A stretch of 64,000 nucleotides of DNA from Bradyrhizobium sp. CSS354 (GCF_029051725.1 NZ_JAACFU010000005.1:372001-436000); one strand, 5' to 3'. Shown: positions 44,961 to 54,598, counted from the first letter of the stretch. Notes: generated by a model not told the origin, from the sequence alone. Program-made: numbers and translations.

Positions 44961-45428
44961 ATGACAATCCTCATTCAATTCGGGATCGGTCTGGTCTTTG
45001 GCCTCGGCCTCATCGTCTCAGGTATGTCGAACCCGGCAAAGGTCTTGAATTTCCTGGACGTTGGCGGCATCCCGGCAGGAACGTGGGACGCAAGCCTCGC
45101 TTTCGTGATGGCCGGCGCGGTCGCGGTGACCTTCATCGGCTTCAGCCGCGTCTTGAAACTCGCACGACCTGTCTTCGCCGACCGCTTCTACGTCCCAACG
45201 CGAAACGATATCGATCCGAGAATTATCGCCGGTCCCGCCATCTTTGGTATCGGCTGGGGCCTCGTAGGCTTTTGTCCAGGCCCGGCGTTGACCGCGCTCG
45301 GATTTGGCTCGGCCTCCGCCTTCATCTTCGTCGCCGCGATGTGTGCCGGCATGGTGCTCGCCCGCTTCATCGCGCAGGTCCCGTCGGCAACGCGTAGCGT
45401 CACCCCGGGAGAGCCGCTCGAGATCTGA
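44961..45428 (+). CDS. YeeE/YedE family sulfur-transport protein, part B (DUF6691)
   Basis: 155 aa from ATG 44961, 5 bases after part A. About four membrane segments; the second signature is GIGWGLVGFCPGPALTALGF, and SGMSNPAKVLNFLDV is conserved near the N-terminus. PmpB-like partner. No BigR repressor or sulfur dioxygenase gene, common companions, is seen here. Confidence 0.88.
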   Translation: MTILIQFGIGLVFGLGLIVSGMSNPAKVLNFLDVGGIPAGTWDASLAFVMAGAVAVTFIGFSRVLKLARPVFADRFYVPTRNDIDPRIIAGPAIFGIGWGLVGFCPGPALTALGFGSASAFIFVAAMCAGMVLARFIAQVPSATRSVTPGEPLEI

Positions 45429-45437
45429 CATGGAACA

Positions 45438-45465
45438 GGACCGGGCGAGTTGTCTCGTCCGGTCC
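45438..45465. terminator. hairpin between convergent genes
   Basis: GGACCGGGCGAG and CTCGTCCGGTCC form a 12-bp stem with one G-U pair and a 4-base loop. No T-run follows, so termination is uncertain. Confidence 0.45.
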
Positions 45466-45486
45466 CGCCTGTCATGGCTTCATCGA

Positions 45487-45813
45487 TTACCAGCGATCGC
45501 CGACACCGACGCCAACACTGACGCCGGGCGCGCGAATGCCAACGCCACCGCGCGGACCGTCGTCCCAGTCGCGATAGGTGCGGCGCTCATAGTAGCGATC
45601 ACGCGGCATGGTCGCGTAGGAGTCGCGCACGATCACGCGCGAGCCGCCGCGGGTGCGATAGCAATTGCCGGAATCGTCGCAGACCAGCCGCACTTCCTGG
45701 ACGAGATCGGGGCTGGTGTATTCGCTGGTCGTATAGACGTCGGCGGCCTTCGCGCCGCTTACCGCTGCCAAGGCTCCGACGCCAGTCAGCAACGCAATCG
45801 TGAATGTCCTCAT
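45487..45813 (-). CDS. secreted hypothetical protein, Gly/Arg/Tyr-rich
   Basis: 108 aa from ATG 45813; the adjacent ATG 45816 is too close to the GGAGG site. Signal peptide (TIALLTGVGALAAVSGAKAA), a disulfide-capable pair (VCDDSGNCYRTRGG) and a tail rich in Arg, Tyr and Gly (GIRAPGVSVGVGVGDRW). Common in Bradyrhizobium; function unknown. Confidence 0.65.
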   Translation of the reverse strand: MRTFTIALLTGVGALAAVSGAKAADVYTTSEYTSPDLVQEVRLVCDDSGNCYRTRGGSRVIVRDSYATMPRDRYYERRTYRDWDDGPRGGVGIRAPGVSVGVGVGDRW

Positions 45814-45926
45814 CATGTCCTCCTCGAAACTGCCCTCGGCGGTAACAAGAAGGGGAGGCCATGATCGTTCCGGCAAAATTACACGTTTTTCCCGGAACCG
45901 GATCGGATGTCGGCTTGATCCGTTCC

Positions 45927-46331
45927 CTAGATCGGCTCGTAGCTTTCAGACCCGCAGATGTCGTCCGCTTCTGCGCGGCGGCGATCGACCACCTTTCCGC
46001 TTGATATGGTCACGATGTAGGTCTGTGGCCCGAGCGGCGAGCCGGTCGCCGAGGTGAGCTGGGCGCGGACGCAAGCTGTCCAGCCCGGTCCCCGCACCTC
46101 GCGATGGGGTGAGGCGACATGCACCTCACGCGGATAGGACGTACTGAGAAAGACGAATTCGATCTGCTCGCGCACGACGCGTTTGACGTCGGGCGGCGAT
46201 TCGGGCGGCGGCTGCTCGGCCTCCTTCATGCGCATGAACTCCGGCACCGGTGCGCGGCTGTCGGCAAAACCGCAGGCCCCGAGCGCGAGCGCGCTGGCCA
46301 GCAGCGCGGCATGAGCAATAATTCGTAACAT
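45927..46331 (-). CDS. putative lipoprotein
   Basis: 134 aa from ATG 46331. Signal sequence ends in LALGACG, a lipobox-like site, so membrane anchoring at that Cys is likely. The mature part includes WTACVRAQLTSATGSPLGPQ and a final DDICGSESYEPI. No known domain. Confidence 0.65.
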   Translation of the reverse strand: MLRIIAHAALLASALALGACGFADSRAPVPEFMRMKEAEQPPPESPPDVKRVVREQIEFVFLSTSYPREVHVASPHREVRGPGWTACVRAQLTSATGSPLGPQTYIVTISSGKVVDRRRAEADDICGSESYEPI

Positions 46332-46404
46332 CCGTGAAGGTCCCCTGCGGGCCAAAACATAGGCACGAATGCGATCCGACGAAGACCCGGCCGATCAAGA
46401 TTTG

Positions 46405-46466
46405 CTGAAGCCAGAATTTCTTGGAGCCAGGATTTCCTGAAGTCAGGATTCCTGAAGTCTTGGAGC
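46405..46466. repeat. degenerate 15-16-base tandem repeat
   Basis: Four consecutive units resembling CTGAAGTCAGGATTTC (starting 46405, 46421, 46437, 46452) lie in the gap between the lipoprotein gene and the 77-aa gene. Confidence 0.5.
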
Positions 46467-46530
46467 TCGCGGCATTGGCTATTCCATCATTGCCGGCTAG
46501 TTTGTACCCCAGACGAGGGGGATTGCGCCC

Positions 46531-46764
46531 ATGAGGATTTTGGTCATAGCGGCCGCCGTGCTGGCGCTGGCGGTTGCCTCCGCGCAGGCGCAGATGGGCG
46601 GCGGCAGGCGTCAGCCTAACGAGGGCGGCCAGAAGGCGGACAACAAGCCCAAGGTCGACGAGAAGGCCTACAAGGCCGCACTCGAGCGCATTCCCGAGTC
46701 CAAGGAGAAGTACGATCCGTGGAGCGGGGCGCGTCCGCCTGAACCTGCCAAGAAGCCGAAATAG
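46531..46764 (+). CDS. small exported protein, paralogue of the one at 50515
   Basis: 77 aa. Signal peptide (VIAAAVLALAVASAQAQ), then a charged mature part containing KAYKAALERIPESKEKYDPW. The pattern KAYK..L..IP.SK...DPW.G.R...P is shared with the protein at 50515. The PQQ dehydrogenase GTG follows its stop directly, so the two are translationally coupled. Function unknown. Confidence 0.65.
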   Translation: MRILVIAAAVLALAVASAQAQMGGGRRQPNEGGQKADNKPKVDEKAYKAALERIPESKEKYDPWSGARPPEPAKKPK

Positions 46765-48813
46765 GTGAGGCGGGCGTTGGCGACCCGCTCCTGCTATTTG
46801 ACCGCTCTCATCACGCTCCTGTTGTTTTCGTCGCGGCCAGGCCTCGCCTGGGAGAGCTGGGGTGGCGATCCCGGAGGCTCGCGGTTCTCGTCATTGCGGG
46901 AGATCACGCCCGACAATGTCGGCAACCTGGTTCGGGCCTTCGAATTCCACACGGGTGATCTCGCGGCGCGGCCGCCCGGGGTGATGCGGCGAACCAAATT
47001 CCAGGCGACGCCGTTGTTCGTCGAGAACAGCCTGGTCTTCTGCTCGCCTTTCAACGAGGTGATCGCGCTCGATCCCGGCACGGGTGCGCAGAAATGGCGC
47101 TACGATCCGAAGATCGCGATCAACCAGCGTCCCGCCAACCGCTACGTCTGCCGCGGCGTCGCCTACTGGATCGACGACGAGGCGCCTGCGGATGCCGCAT
47201 GTCGATCGCGCATCTTCATGGGCACCAACGATGTCCGCCTGATCGCGCTCGATGCGAAGACGGGAATCCCCTGTGCCGGTTTCGGCAGGGGTGGCGAGGT
47301 CAGGCCCGATATCGGCATGAAGCTGGAATGGCCCGGCGAATTCCAGATCACCTCGCCGCCGGCGATCGGCCGCGGGGTCGTCGTGGTCGGCTCCGCGATC
47401 GGCGACAACCGCCGCGTCGACGCGCCGAGCGGTGTGGTGCGCGCGTTCGATGCGCGCAGCGGTCAGCCGCGCTGGACCTTCGAGCCGCTCAAGCGCGACG
47501 GTATCGAAGCCGGTCACGCCAATGTCTGGGCGCCGATGTCGGTCGACGCCGCGCGCGGGTTGGTATTCCTGCCGACATCCTCGCCATCGCCGGATTTCTG
47601 GGGCGGCAAGCGGCCGGGCAACAACGAGCATGCCAATTCGGTGGTCGCGCTGCGCATTGAGACCGGCGAGTTCGTATGGGCATTCCAGACCGTGCACCAC
47701 GACGTCTGGGATTACGATCTGCCGGCGCAACCGACGCTCACGCGCATCGACACCGGCGAAGGTCAGCGCGATGTCGTGATCCAGCCGACCAAGCAGGGCT
47801 TTGTCTTCGTGCTCGATCGCGATACCGGCAAGCCGGTGTGGCCGGTCGAGGAGCGCAGCGTTCCGCAGGCGGCAGCGGAAGGTGAACGGCTGTCGCCCAC
47901 GCAGCCATTCCCGACGCATGTGCCGCCGCTGGTTTCCCAAAAAATCTCGACTGAGGATGCGCTCTCGTTCCTTCCTGGCCTGCGCCGCTCAGCTTGCGAG
48001 ACGCAGTTCGCGGAGGCACGTAACGAGGGGCTGTACACGCCACCCTCAACGCAAGGCACGCTGGAGTTTCCCTTCACCGGCGGCGGCGTCAACTGGGGCA
48101 GCGCAGCCTTCGATCCCGTCAACCAGGTTCTCTATGCCAACACCAGCCGGGCCGTTCATCTCATCAAGCTGATTCCGCGGGCGGAGGCGGCCGGATTTGA
48201 TCCTCCGCCCGGCCATGATTTCGGCCAGCAGAATGGTGCGCCGTTTGCGATGTCGCGTGCGGTGGCAACATCGCCGCTTGCTTTTCTTTGCAACAAACCG
48301 CCCTGGGGCGAGATGGTCGCGGTCGATCTGAAGGCCGGCAAGATCCTCTGGCGTTCGACGGTGGGCACCACCGAGGATCTCGCCCCGCTCGGCGTGCCGC
48401 TGCCGTGGGGTGCGCCGCTCGTCAACGGGCTCGCGGTCACGGCAGGCGGTCTCGTCTTCACCGGAGCCATGGATGCCTATTTGCGCGCCTTCGATGCACG
48501 AAGCGGAAGGGAGCTGTGGCAAGGCCGGCTGCCGGTGCCCGGAGTCGCCAATCCCATGACCTATTTCTGGAAGGGCGAGCAGTATGTCGCCATCGGCGCC
48601 GGCGGCCACTCCGAGGCAGGCACCTCGATTGGCGACAGTGTCGTTGCGTTTCGCCTGGCACGGCCGGGCGAAGCGCCGTCGCTGTGGTCGCGTACCATCG
48701 ATCGCCCCGGTGGACGATTTTTTGCGACATCTTCAATGATCGCGCTCGCGATCGTCTCGCTTGTGATCGCAAGCCTGCGCTGGCGTCGCCAGCGTCGTAT
48801 CGCGCGAAGATAA
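46765..48813 (+). CDS. PQQ-dependent dehydrogenase, membrane-anchored quinoprotein
   Basis: 682 aa from GTG 46765, which abuts the preceding TAG. Signal/anchor (about 8-27, LTALITLLLFSSRPGLAW), then an eight-bladed quinoprotein propeller: WGGDPGGSRFSSLREITPDN, VHHDVWDYDLPAQPTLTRID, GGLVFTGAMDAYLRAFDARS and GEQYVAIGAGGHSEAGT. A C-terminal membrane helix (about 650-670, SMIALAIVSLVIASLRW) follows. Closest to membrane glucose dehydrogenase-type enzymes but without their five N-terminal helices. Oxidises an alcohol or sugar in the periplasm; no cytochrome gene adjacent. Confidence 0.88.
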   Translation: MRRALATRSCYLTALITLLLFSSRPGLAWESWGGDPGGSRFSSLREITPDNVGNLVRAFEFHTGDLAARPPGVMRRTKFQATPLFVENSLVFCSPFNEVIALDPGTGAQKWRYDPKIAINQRPANRYVCRGVAYWIDDEAPADAACRSRIFMGTNDVRLIALDAKTGIPCAGFGRGGEVRPDIGMKLEWPGEFQITSPPAIGRGVVVVGSAIGDNRRVDAPSGVVRAFDARSGQPRWTFEPLKRDGIEAGHANVWAPMSVDAARGLVFLPTSSPSPDFWGGKRPGNNEHANSVVALRIETGEFVWAFQTVHHDVWDYDLPAQPTLTRIDTGEGQRDVVIQPTKQGFVFVLDRDTGKPVWPVEERSVPQAAAEGERLSPTQPFPTHVPPLVSQKISTEDALSFLPGLRRSACETQFAEARNEGLYTPPSTQGTLEFPFTGGGVNWGSAAFDPVNQVLYANTSRAVHLIKLIPRAEAAGFDPPPGHDFGQQNGAPFAMSRAVATSPLAFLCNKPPWGEMVAVDLKAGKILWRSTVGTTEDLAPLGVPLPWGAPLVNGLAVTAGGLVFTGAMDAYLRAFDARSGRELWQGRLPVPGVANPMTYFWKGEQYVAIGAGGHSEAGTSIGDSVVAFRLARPGEAPSLWSRTIDRPGGRFFATSSMIALAIVSLVIASLRWRRQRRIARR

Positions 48814-48862
48814 CACGGCATCGCGCGCGCGATGCGAACGATCGTTCACATCATATGCACTA

Positions 48863-49102
48863 CTATACGAAAGCGAGGCCGATGCGCCTCTCGGTGCGCC
48901 AGACGGTGCGGCATTTCCGCACGAAATTGTCGCGCGCGATCGCGAGCGTGAACGATTGCGGTAATGTGACGAGGACATCGAGGTCGATTGCGGCACCGTT
49001 CGCCGACATATTTCGCACCGTGCATGTGATGCCGCAATTTTCAAAGGTGATCTTTCCACCCTTGAAAACACGGTAACGCTGCGCCGCACGCTTCTCGATC
49101 AT
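48863..49102 (-). CDS. PilZ-domain protein
   Basis: 79 aa from ATG 49102. KRAAQRYRVFKGGKI and VRNMSANGAAIDL match the RxxxR and (D/N)xSxxG cyclic-di-GMP-binding motifs, though the first motif has an extra residue. Minimal stand-alone PilZ protein, possibly an effector of motility or surface behaviour. Confidence 0.75.
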   Translation of the reverse strand: MIEKRAAQRYRVFKGGKITFENCGITCTVRNMSANGAAIDLDVLVTLPQSFTLAIARDNFVRKCRTVWRTERRIGLAFV

Positions 49103-49282
49103 CCGCGTTAATCCATAATGATGTTTGTGAAGTAGTGCATAGAAATTACGTTGAACTAAACTCAATACTGGCGCTACTTGCATAGCGCTTCAGACTTCGT
49201 TTACGACGTCGAAGCGGAGGTCACTCCGCCGACTTTCCCCGAGCCCTTCTTTTTGTGGCGCTACGCGCCGATGGAGATATTG

Positions 49283-49576
49283 ATGAAGACCACGTTTTCG
49301 CTTCTGTTCGCCGCAGCGCTCTCGCTGTCGTCCATGCCCGCCCACGCCACCAAGCTCGATCTCGCGACCATGAGCTGCAAGCAGTTCCTGGAGAGCGGCG
49401 ACGAGACCATCAAGATGGTGCTGACCTGGATGGACGGCTGGTACAAGGGCGACGAAGAGAACGCGATCATCGACACAGACGTGTTCGTCGAGAACGCCAA
49501 GCAGTTCGGCACCTATTGCGGAAAAAATCCGAACGTCAGCATCGTCACCGCGGCCGACGAAGTGCTCGGCAAGTAA
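49283..49576 (+). CDS. HdeA/HdeB-like periplasmic protein
   Basis: 97 aa from ATG 49283, with GGAG 7 bases upstream. Signal peptide (LLFAAALSLSSMPAHA) and a helical mature part with LDLATMSCKQFLESGDE and FGTYCGKNPNVSI; the two Cys should form the HdeA disulfide. Related proteins are acid-stress chaperones. Confidence 0.75.
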   Translation: MKTTFSLLFAAALSLSSMPAHATKLDLATMSCKQFLESGDETIKMVLTWMDGWYKGDEENAIIDTDVFVENAKQFGTYCGKNPNVSIVTAADEVLGK

Positions 49577-49688
49577 TTTCCCGCCTGGCCGTGCGAAGCG
49601 CGATCGCCATCGCGTTTCCTCGACATGACGCCATCGAGAGCCGCGGTGCGCTTTGCCCTCCCGCGGCTTTCGTCTCTTCGGATGATGC

Positions 49689-50153
49689 TCACCCCGGCAG
49701 CATCGCGAACGCGCTGGACACCATCGCCACCGGCTTGTTGTCGGTGGCCGAGAGCAGCGTGACCCGGCCAAAGCTCATGGTGCGTCCGAGCCGCACCACG
49801 CGGGCGTCGGCCAGCACGTCCGACGAGGAGACGGCGCGCATGAAATGCGTGGTCTGGTCGACCGTCGTCATCGGACGATAGCCGCGGTTGGCGGCGAGGT
49901 TCGCGATCACCATCGCGGTGTCGGCGAGCGCCATCAGCGCCTGGCCGCAGACCACGCCGCCGTTGCGGCACAGCCGTTCCGAGAACGGCATGCGCAGGAG
50001 CGCTGCGGGCTGCCAGTCCGGCACGTCCGGCGGCGGCAGGTGCTCGATGCGCTCGACCGAGAGGTTGAGATCCTGGACCCAGGGCGCAAAGACCTCGCCG
50101 AGGATGCGTCGGGCTTCCGTGATGCCGAACTCGGCTTCTGGCTGCGATGGCAT
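49689..50153 (-). CDS. PaaI-type hotdog thioesterase
   Basis: 154 aa from ATG 50153 (AGGAGGG upstream). Hotdog fold motif: CRNGGVVCGQALMALADTAM and TTHFMRAVSSSDVLADARVV. Probable acyl-CoA thioesterase; substrate unknown. Confidence 0.82.
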   Translation of the reverse strand: MPSQPEAEFGITEARRILGEVFAPWVQDLNLSVERIEHLPPPDVPDWQPAALLRMPFSERLCRNGGVVCGQALMALADTAMVIANLAANRGYRPMTTVDQTTHFMRAVSSSDVLADARVVRLGRTMSFGRVTLLSATDNKPVAMVSSAFAMLPG

Positions 50154-50299
50154 TGCTGTCGTTCCCTCCTGTATTGCCGGATGTTCGGCATTGCGAGCAG
50201 ACCGGCGCGGCAAAGTCACCCGGTCTGCCGCGGGTCCCGTCGGCTTGAAAATGCCTGACTTCGCCCGGTATGATGCCATGGAGCGGGTATGGGTGGGTG

Positions 50300-50431
50300 A
50301 TGTTGCGTCGGTATGTCCTCGTGTTTTGTCTGGCCGGGCTCGGCCTGTTGCTGAACGGGTGCACCAGGTGCGGCCCGATCTGGGACGACTGGCTCCACGC
50401 GCCGAAATCGTGCAGATCGGACCGGCTCTAG
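50300..50431 (+). CDS. 43-aa small lipoprotein
   Basis: Begins MLRRYVLVFCLAGLGLLLNG followed by Cys21, a lipobox-like LNGC, then TRCGPIWDDWLHAPKSCRSDRL by parts. GGGTGGG precedes the ATG. Short lipoproteins with a CGPIWDDW...SCRSD motif recur in Bradyrhizobium (from memory). It is followed closely by the exported protein gene at 50515. Confidence 0.6.
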   Translation: MLRRYVLVFCLAGLGLLLNGCTRCGPIWDDWLHAPKSCRSDRL

Positions 50432-50514
50432 CGGGTCGAGCGGCCCCTGCGGTAATGACAGGGGTGACAAGGCGCGGACGACCCGCGCCGCCACGGATAA
50501 TCAAGGAGTCAATG

Positions 50515-50826
50515 ATGAAGCTTTTCCGTATGGCCGCGGTGCTGGCTGTCCTGGCCGGACCGACCGTGCTGGCGGGACCGGCCTATGCGCAAATGCCCAA
50601 TATCAACTTGCTGCAGGACGGTCCGAGCAAGACTCCAGAGGAGAAGGCCGCGGAAGCCGAGCGTGAGAAGGCCTACAAGGAAACGCTGAAGAAGATTCCG
50701 GACTCCAAGGCCTCCAACGATCCCTGGGGCGGCATGCGCTCCGACCCGCCGAAACAGCCGGCGGCGCCAAAGGCGTCGGCCGCAACCGGTGCGCCGAAGA
50801 AGAAATCCGGCACGGCTGCCAATTGA
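50515..50826 (+). CDS. small exported protein, paralogue of the one at 46531
   Basis: 103 aa; of the adjacent ATGs at 50512 and 50515 the second is better spaced from GGAG. Signal peptide (MAAVLAVLAGPTVLAGPAYA), then AEREKAYKETLKKIPDSKAS and NDPWGGMRSDPPKQP, sharing the KAYK..L..IP.SK...DPW signature with 46531. Tail Lys/Ala/Pro-rich. Function unknown. Confidence 0.65.
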   Translation: MKLFRMAAVLAVLAGPTVLAGPAYAQMPNINLLQDGPSKTPEEKAAEAEREKAYKETLKKIPDSKASNDPWGGMRSDPPKQPAAPKASAATGAPKKKSGTAAN

Positions 50827-50931
50827 CCTTCTCGTCGATCGGAGGCGGCTGTTGCCTCCGGCCGGGACTCCTCATTGATCGGCCTGCTTCCTACATTGCG
50901 CGGGAGCGTATTGCGTCGAGGAGAGCAGAAC

Positions 50932-51186
50932 ATGGCCGATCGTCCGCGGGATCTCGCCGAGCGGATGGCGCGCCGGCGCAAGATGGGCGGCAAGCCCGAC
51001 CCGATGGCCGGCGACGGCTATCTGCGCGAGACCTTCACGCTGCCGCGCGCGGCGGCGCGGGAGAGGGCGCAGGCTTTCTTCGCCCGCTACCCCAAGGCCG
51101 GCTATATGAGCGCGGTCGAGACTTGGCGCGAGCTGCCCGGCGGCGACATCGAATTCACGATGCGGCGGCTGCCCAGCGCGGATTAG
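50932..51186 (+). CDS. conserved hypothetical protein
   Basis: 84 aa from ATG 50932 with GAGGAGA 8 bases upstream. Basic N-terminus (LAERMARRRKMGGKPDP), then FTLPRAAARERAQAFFARYP. No domain recognised; strong SD and coherent composition support it. Confidence 0.6.
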   Translation: MADRPRDLAERMARRRKMGGKPDPMAGDGYLRETFTLPRAAARERAQAFFARYPKAGYMSAVETWRELPGGDIEFTMRRLPSAD

Positions 51187-51195
51187 GGACGGCCC

Positions 51196-51429
51196 CTATT
51201 CGAAGGTTTCGGATGTGATGCGGATCCGGAACACAGGCTCCTTGGCCTCGTCCAGCAGCTCCATGTGCCATTCGGAATTTTCCTGCAGCTTGCGGGCGAT
51301 GCCGGCGGCCATGTCGGCGCAGACGCTGGTCATCTCCTTCCAGGCCGAATCGCGATCGGCAAATTCCGACGCCTGGTCGGCACAGCCGGAATAGCTGCCG
51401 TTCCGGATTCGAAAAAAGTAGAGCGGCAT
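51196..51429 (-). CDS. DUF6894 family protein
   Basis: 77 aa from ATG 51429. MPLYFFRIRNGSYSG and the acidic FADRDSAWKEMTSVCADMAA followed by ELLDEAKEPVFRIRI match the DUF6894 pattern common in Bradyrhizobium. Function unknown. Confidence 0.75.
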   Translation of the reverse strand: MPLYFFRIRNGSYSGCADQASEFADRDSAWKEMTSVCADMAAGIARKLQENSEWHMELLDEAKEPVFRIRITSETFE

Positions 51430-51614
51430 GGTTCGCACCGATCGCGCCTGATGGCTCAGTCCCCACGGCCATAATCGCGGCAGTCCAATCCCAAACCATC
51501 GGCAGATCAATTCCGGGCGGCTACGGAATAGCCCCATGGACGCCGCGCGCCCTGCTGTCATGGCGGCTGCAGCGCGCAGGGGCGCCATCCCGCCGACGAT
51601 CTCGGTCCGGCCGT

Positions 51615-51803
51615 TCAGGCGGTTTCGCGCCCGATCGCCTTCAGCTCCCGATCGATGCGGAGCTGCACCCGCCGGATCGCCAAGAGATCGATCTTGGTCT
51701 CGGTCCTGCCGGTGTTGATCTGCTCGCCGATCCGGAACTGCCACTGCCAGATGCCGGGAAGTGCCGTTTTGGCGACGGTGAACTCGACGCCCCTGTGATT
51801 CAT
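51615..51803 (-). CDS. small conserved hypothetical protein
   Basis: 62 aa from ATG 51803 with GGGAGAAGG just upstream. WQWQFRIGEQINTGRTETKI and RVQLRIDRELKAIGR suggest a strand-helix fold. Recognised only as a frequent short Bradyrhizobium protein. Confidence 0.55.
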   Translation of the reverse strand: MNHRGVEFTVAKTALPGIWQWQFRIGEQINTGRTETKIDLLAIRRVQLRIDRELKAIGRETA

Positions 51804-52100
51804 GGCCTTCTCCCACGATTCACTTCCATCACCGCAAACAATGCTGGGCGGCACAATATTCCAGGGAAAGCTAATTCTATCGGTAAGCCCCGGATCGCTC
51901 ACGGCTATCTCGCGAGCGCACGCGCTCCGAAACATACGAAATCGAAATTCGAAAAGCGCCGGCCGCCCGGCGGCGGCGCGAGGCCTCTCCCGTGGTTCTC
52001 CGGCCATGAACAGAGTTCCTGGACCCGGCAGCGGCGTCGTCCGGCGCGCGGCGGCATGTGCCTTGCTTGGCCCGATGAGGCTAAGGAACATGGGCGCATC

Positions 52101-52358
52101 ATGCTGGGCATTCCCCGCCGCTATTCTCATTTCGTGTTCGGAATCATCCAGTCCGGACTGACCTCGCTGATCGCCGCGGGCATCGCCAGCCTTCCCGCAG
52201 GGAACGCGCTGGACTTCCTCGCGCACTGGCTGGTGTCGTGGCTGATCGCATGGGCGGCGATGCTGCCGATCGTGCTGCTCGCAGCGCCGGCGATCCGCGC
52301 CTTCTCGCTGCGGCTGACGCAGGAGGAGGGCGGTTCGCAAACCGGCCGGCCGGCATAA
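52101..52358 (+). CDS. DUF2798 family membrane protein
   Basis: 85 aa. Two membrane segments (FGIIQSGLTSLIAAGIASLP; WLVSWLIAWAAMLPIVLLAA) with the DUF2798 pattern; the start ATG 52101 has only a weak SD. Function unknown. Confidence 0.7.
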   Translation: MLGIPRRYSHFVFGIIQSGLTSLIAAGIASLPAGNALDFLAHWLVSWLIAWAAMLPIVLLAAPAIRAFSLRLTQEEGGSQTGRPA

Positions 52359-52380
52359 AGTCGGCGTGAAAACCGGCATG

Positions 52381-52410
52381 AAAAAACCCCGCTTGGAGAG
52401 CCAAGCGGGG
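52381..52410 (-). terminator. strong terminator for leftward transcription
   Basis: CCCCGCTTGG and CCAAGCGGGG form a perfect 10-bp stem with an AGAG loop (52387-52410). Reading leftward it is followed by TTTTTT; reading rightward there is no T-run. No annotated leftward gene ends here. Confidence 0.8.
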
Positions 52411-52640
52411 AAAAGGTTATTGGAGGCTGAGGTGCTGGGCTGCAACACCATAGCCGGGGGACCGTAGCCGGCTCAGCTTACGACAGCCTGACAGGGCGAC
52501 GGCGGCAGCGAAGGCCCAGAGCTCGGGGCCGCACACTGGCCCTGCACCGGTCCCAATTTCGACATCCGTTCGCACAACTCAGGACACAACCGCAGGCGAG
52601 ATTCCGCAGCGACGGTGCTGCCATGGGGGAAACGTGGCGT
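52411..52640 (-). ncRNA. candidate leftward small RNA
   Basis: The orphan terminator implies a leftward transcript from this gene-free stretch. Inside it AGCCGGCTACGG and CCCCCGGCT-type segments near 52450-52475 can pair, and GGGCTGCAACACC precedes them. No known RNA family was recognised and no promoter could be fixed, so limits are rough. Confidence 0.3.
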
Positions 52641-52660
52641 GCCGGCAACGGGGTGGCATC

Positions 52661-52750
52661 ATGGACAACGTAGAGCGGTCATTCGCCGCCGCGACGGCGG
52701 CTGGCTTCGTAGTGCTGGTGATCGGCATCGGGTTGCTGGTTCTGCTGTAG
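52661..52750 (+). CDS. 29-aa single-pass membrane microprotein
   Basis: MDNVERSFAAATAAGFVVLV followed by IGIGLLVLL; one clean membrane helix. GGGGTGGC lies 3-5 bases upstream. Plausible but too short to be sure. The 300 bases after it (to 53059) show no convincing gene. Confidence 0.35.
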   Translation: MDNVERSFAAATAAGFVVLVIGIGLLVLL

Positions 52751-53059
52751 GCGGCGTTGGGTGCCGGGACACGGGGTCGAAAGGCCCATGTGCGCCTTTC
52801 AAAAACGCGAAAACAACCCCATGCACAGTAGCCCGCCTACAAATTCCATCGTCCAATCAACGGTTTACTGGTAGTATTTAGATACCGTATCGGCTCGGAT
52901 TCGCCTCCGCGGCCATCCGATTCCCGTGCCAATCTGCTTGAAATCAACAGGCGGCCGCTCCGGCATCGTCGCCGGAGCATTGCCGCTGGCGAACACCTCC
53001 ATCGCCCCACGAGTCGCAAGCGGGCCTCGGTCAGCTCCTAAACCCTCGTCGTGGCGGCC

Positions 53060-53227
53060 TTATTGAAGCTTGATCGCGTCCAGCGGCAAATGGAGCTCGG
53101 CGGCACGCTCTTGGCGATCTTTCTTGCGGAACTCGTTTTCCTTGCGCTCGAACTTGATCATCTCCTCCCGCGCCGCCTCCAACAGCGGATTGCGGCGGGT
53201 CGTATCGTGATGCGTGTTGTTCGTCAT
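53060..53227 (-). CDS. small charged hypothetical protein
   Basis: 55 aa from ATG 53227 with GGGGA 8 bases upstream. Highly charged single helix (EEMIKFERKENEFRKKDRQE). Divergent from recA. Function unknown. Confidence 0.5.
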   Translation of the reverse strand: MTNNTHHDTTRRNPLLEAAREEMIKFERKENEFRKKDRQERAAELHLPLDAIKLQ

Positions 53228-53370
53228 GACTGAGGTCCCCAGAGTTGCGGTCCCATCCAAGAGAAGACCGCAGGCCCGCAAAAGGTTCGGTGCCGCAGGA
53301 TTACGGAATTCTGACGGCGCGCAGCTCATCCGTCTTTGATGCGCGTCAGGCAGCGCCATAATCCGCAAAA

Positions 53371-53406
53371 GAACATATTGCGAACCTAGAACAAATAGGG
53401 TACATT
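53371..53406 (+). promoter_or_regulatory. recA promoter with LexA (SOS) box
   Basis: GAACATATTGCGAAC (53371-53385) is the alphaproteobacterial SOS box GAAC-N7-GAAC. It overlaps a predicted -35 TTGCGA (53378-53383), followed by a 17-base spacer and -10 TACATT (53401-53406). Confidence 0.85.
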
Positions 53407-53478
53407 GATTTTATCGCCGCGCCGCCTCGCCAGCCGTTTGTCCCTCTAGCGAATCCTCGCCATAAGGAGCACGACCCA

Positions 53479-54567
<1,089 letters not shown>

Positions 54568-54598
54568 GCTTCAACGTTAAAGTTTTTCGCGAGGAGCG

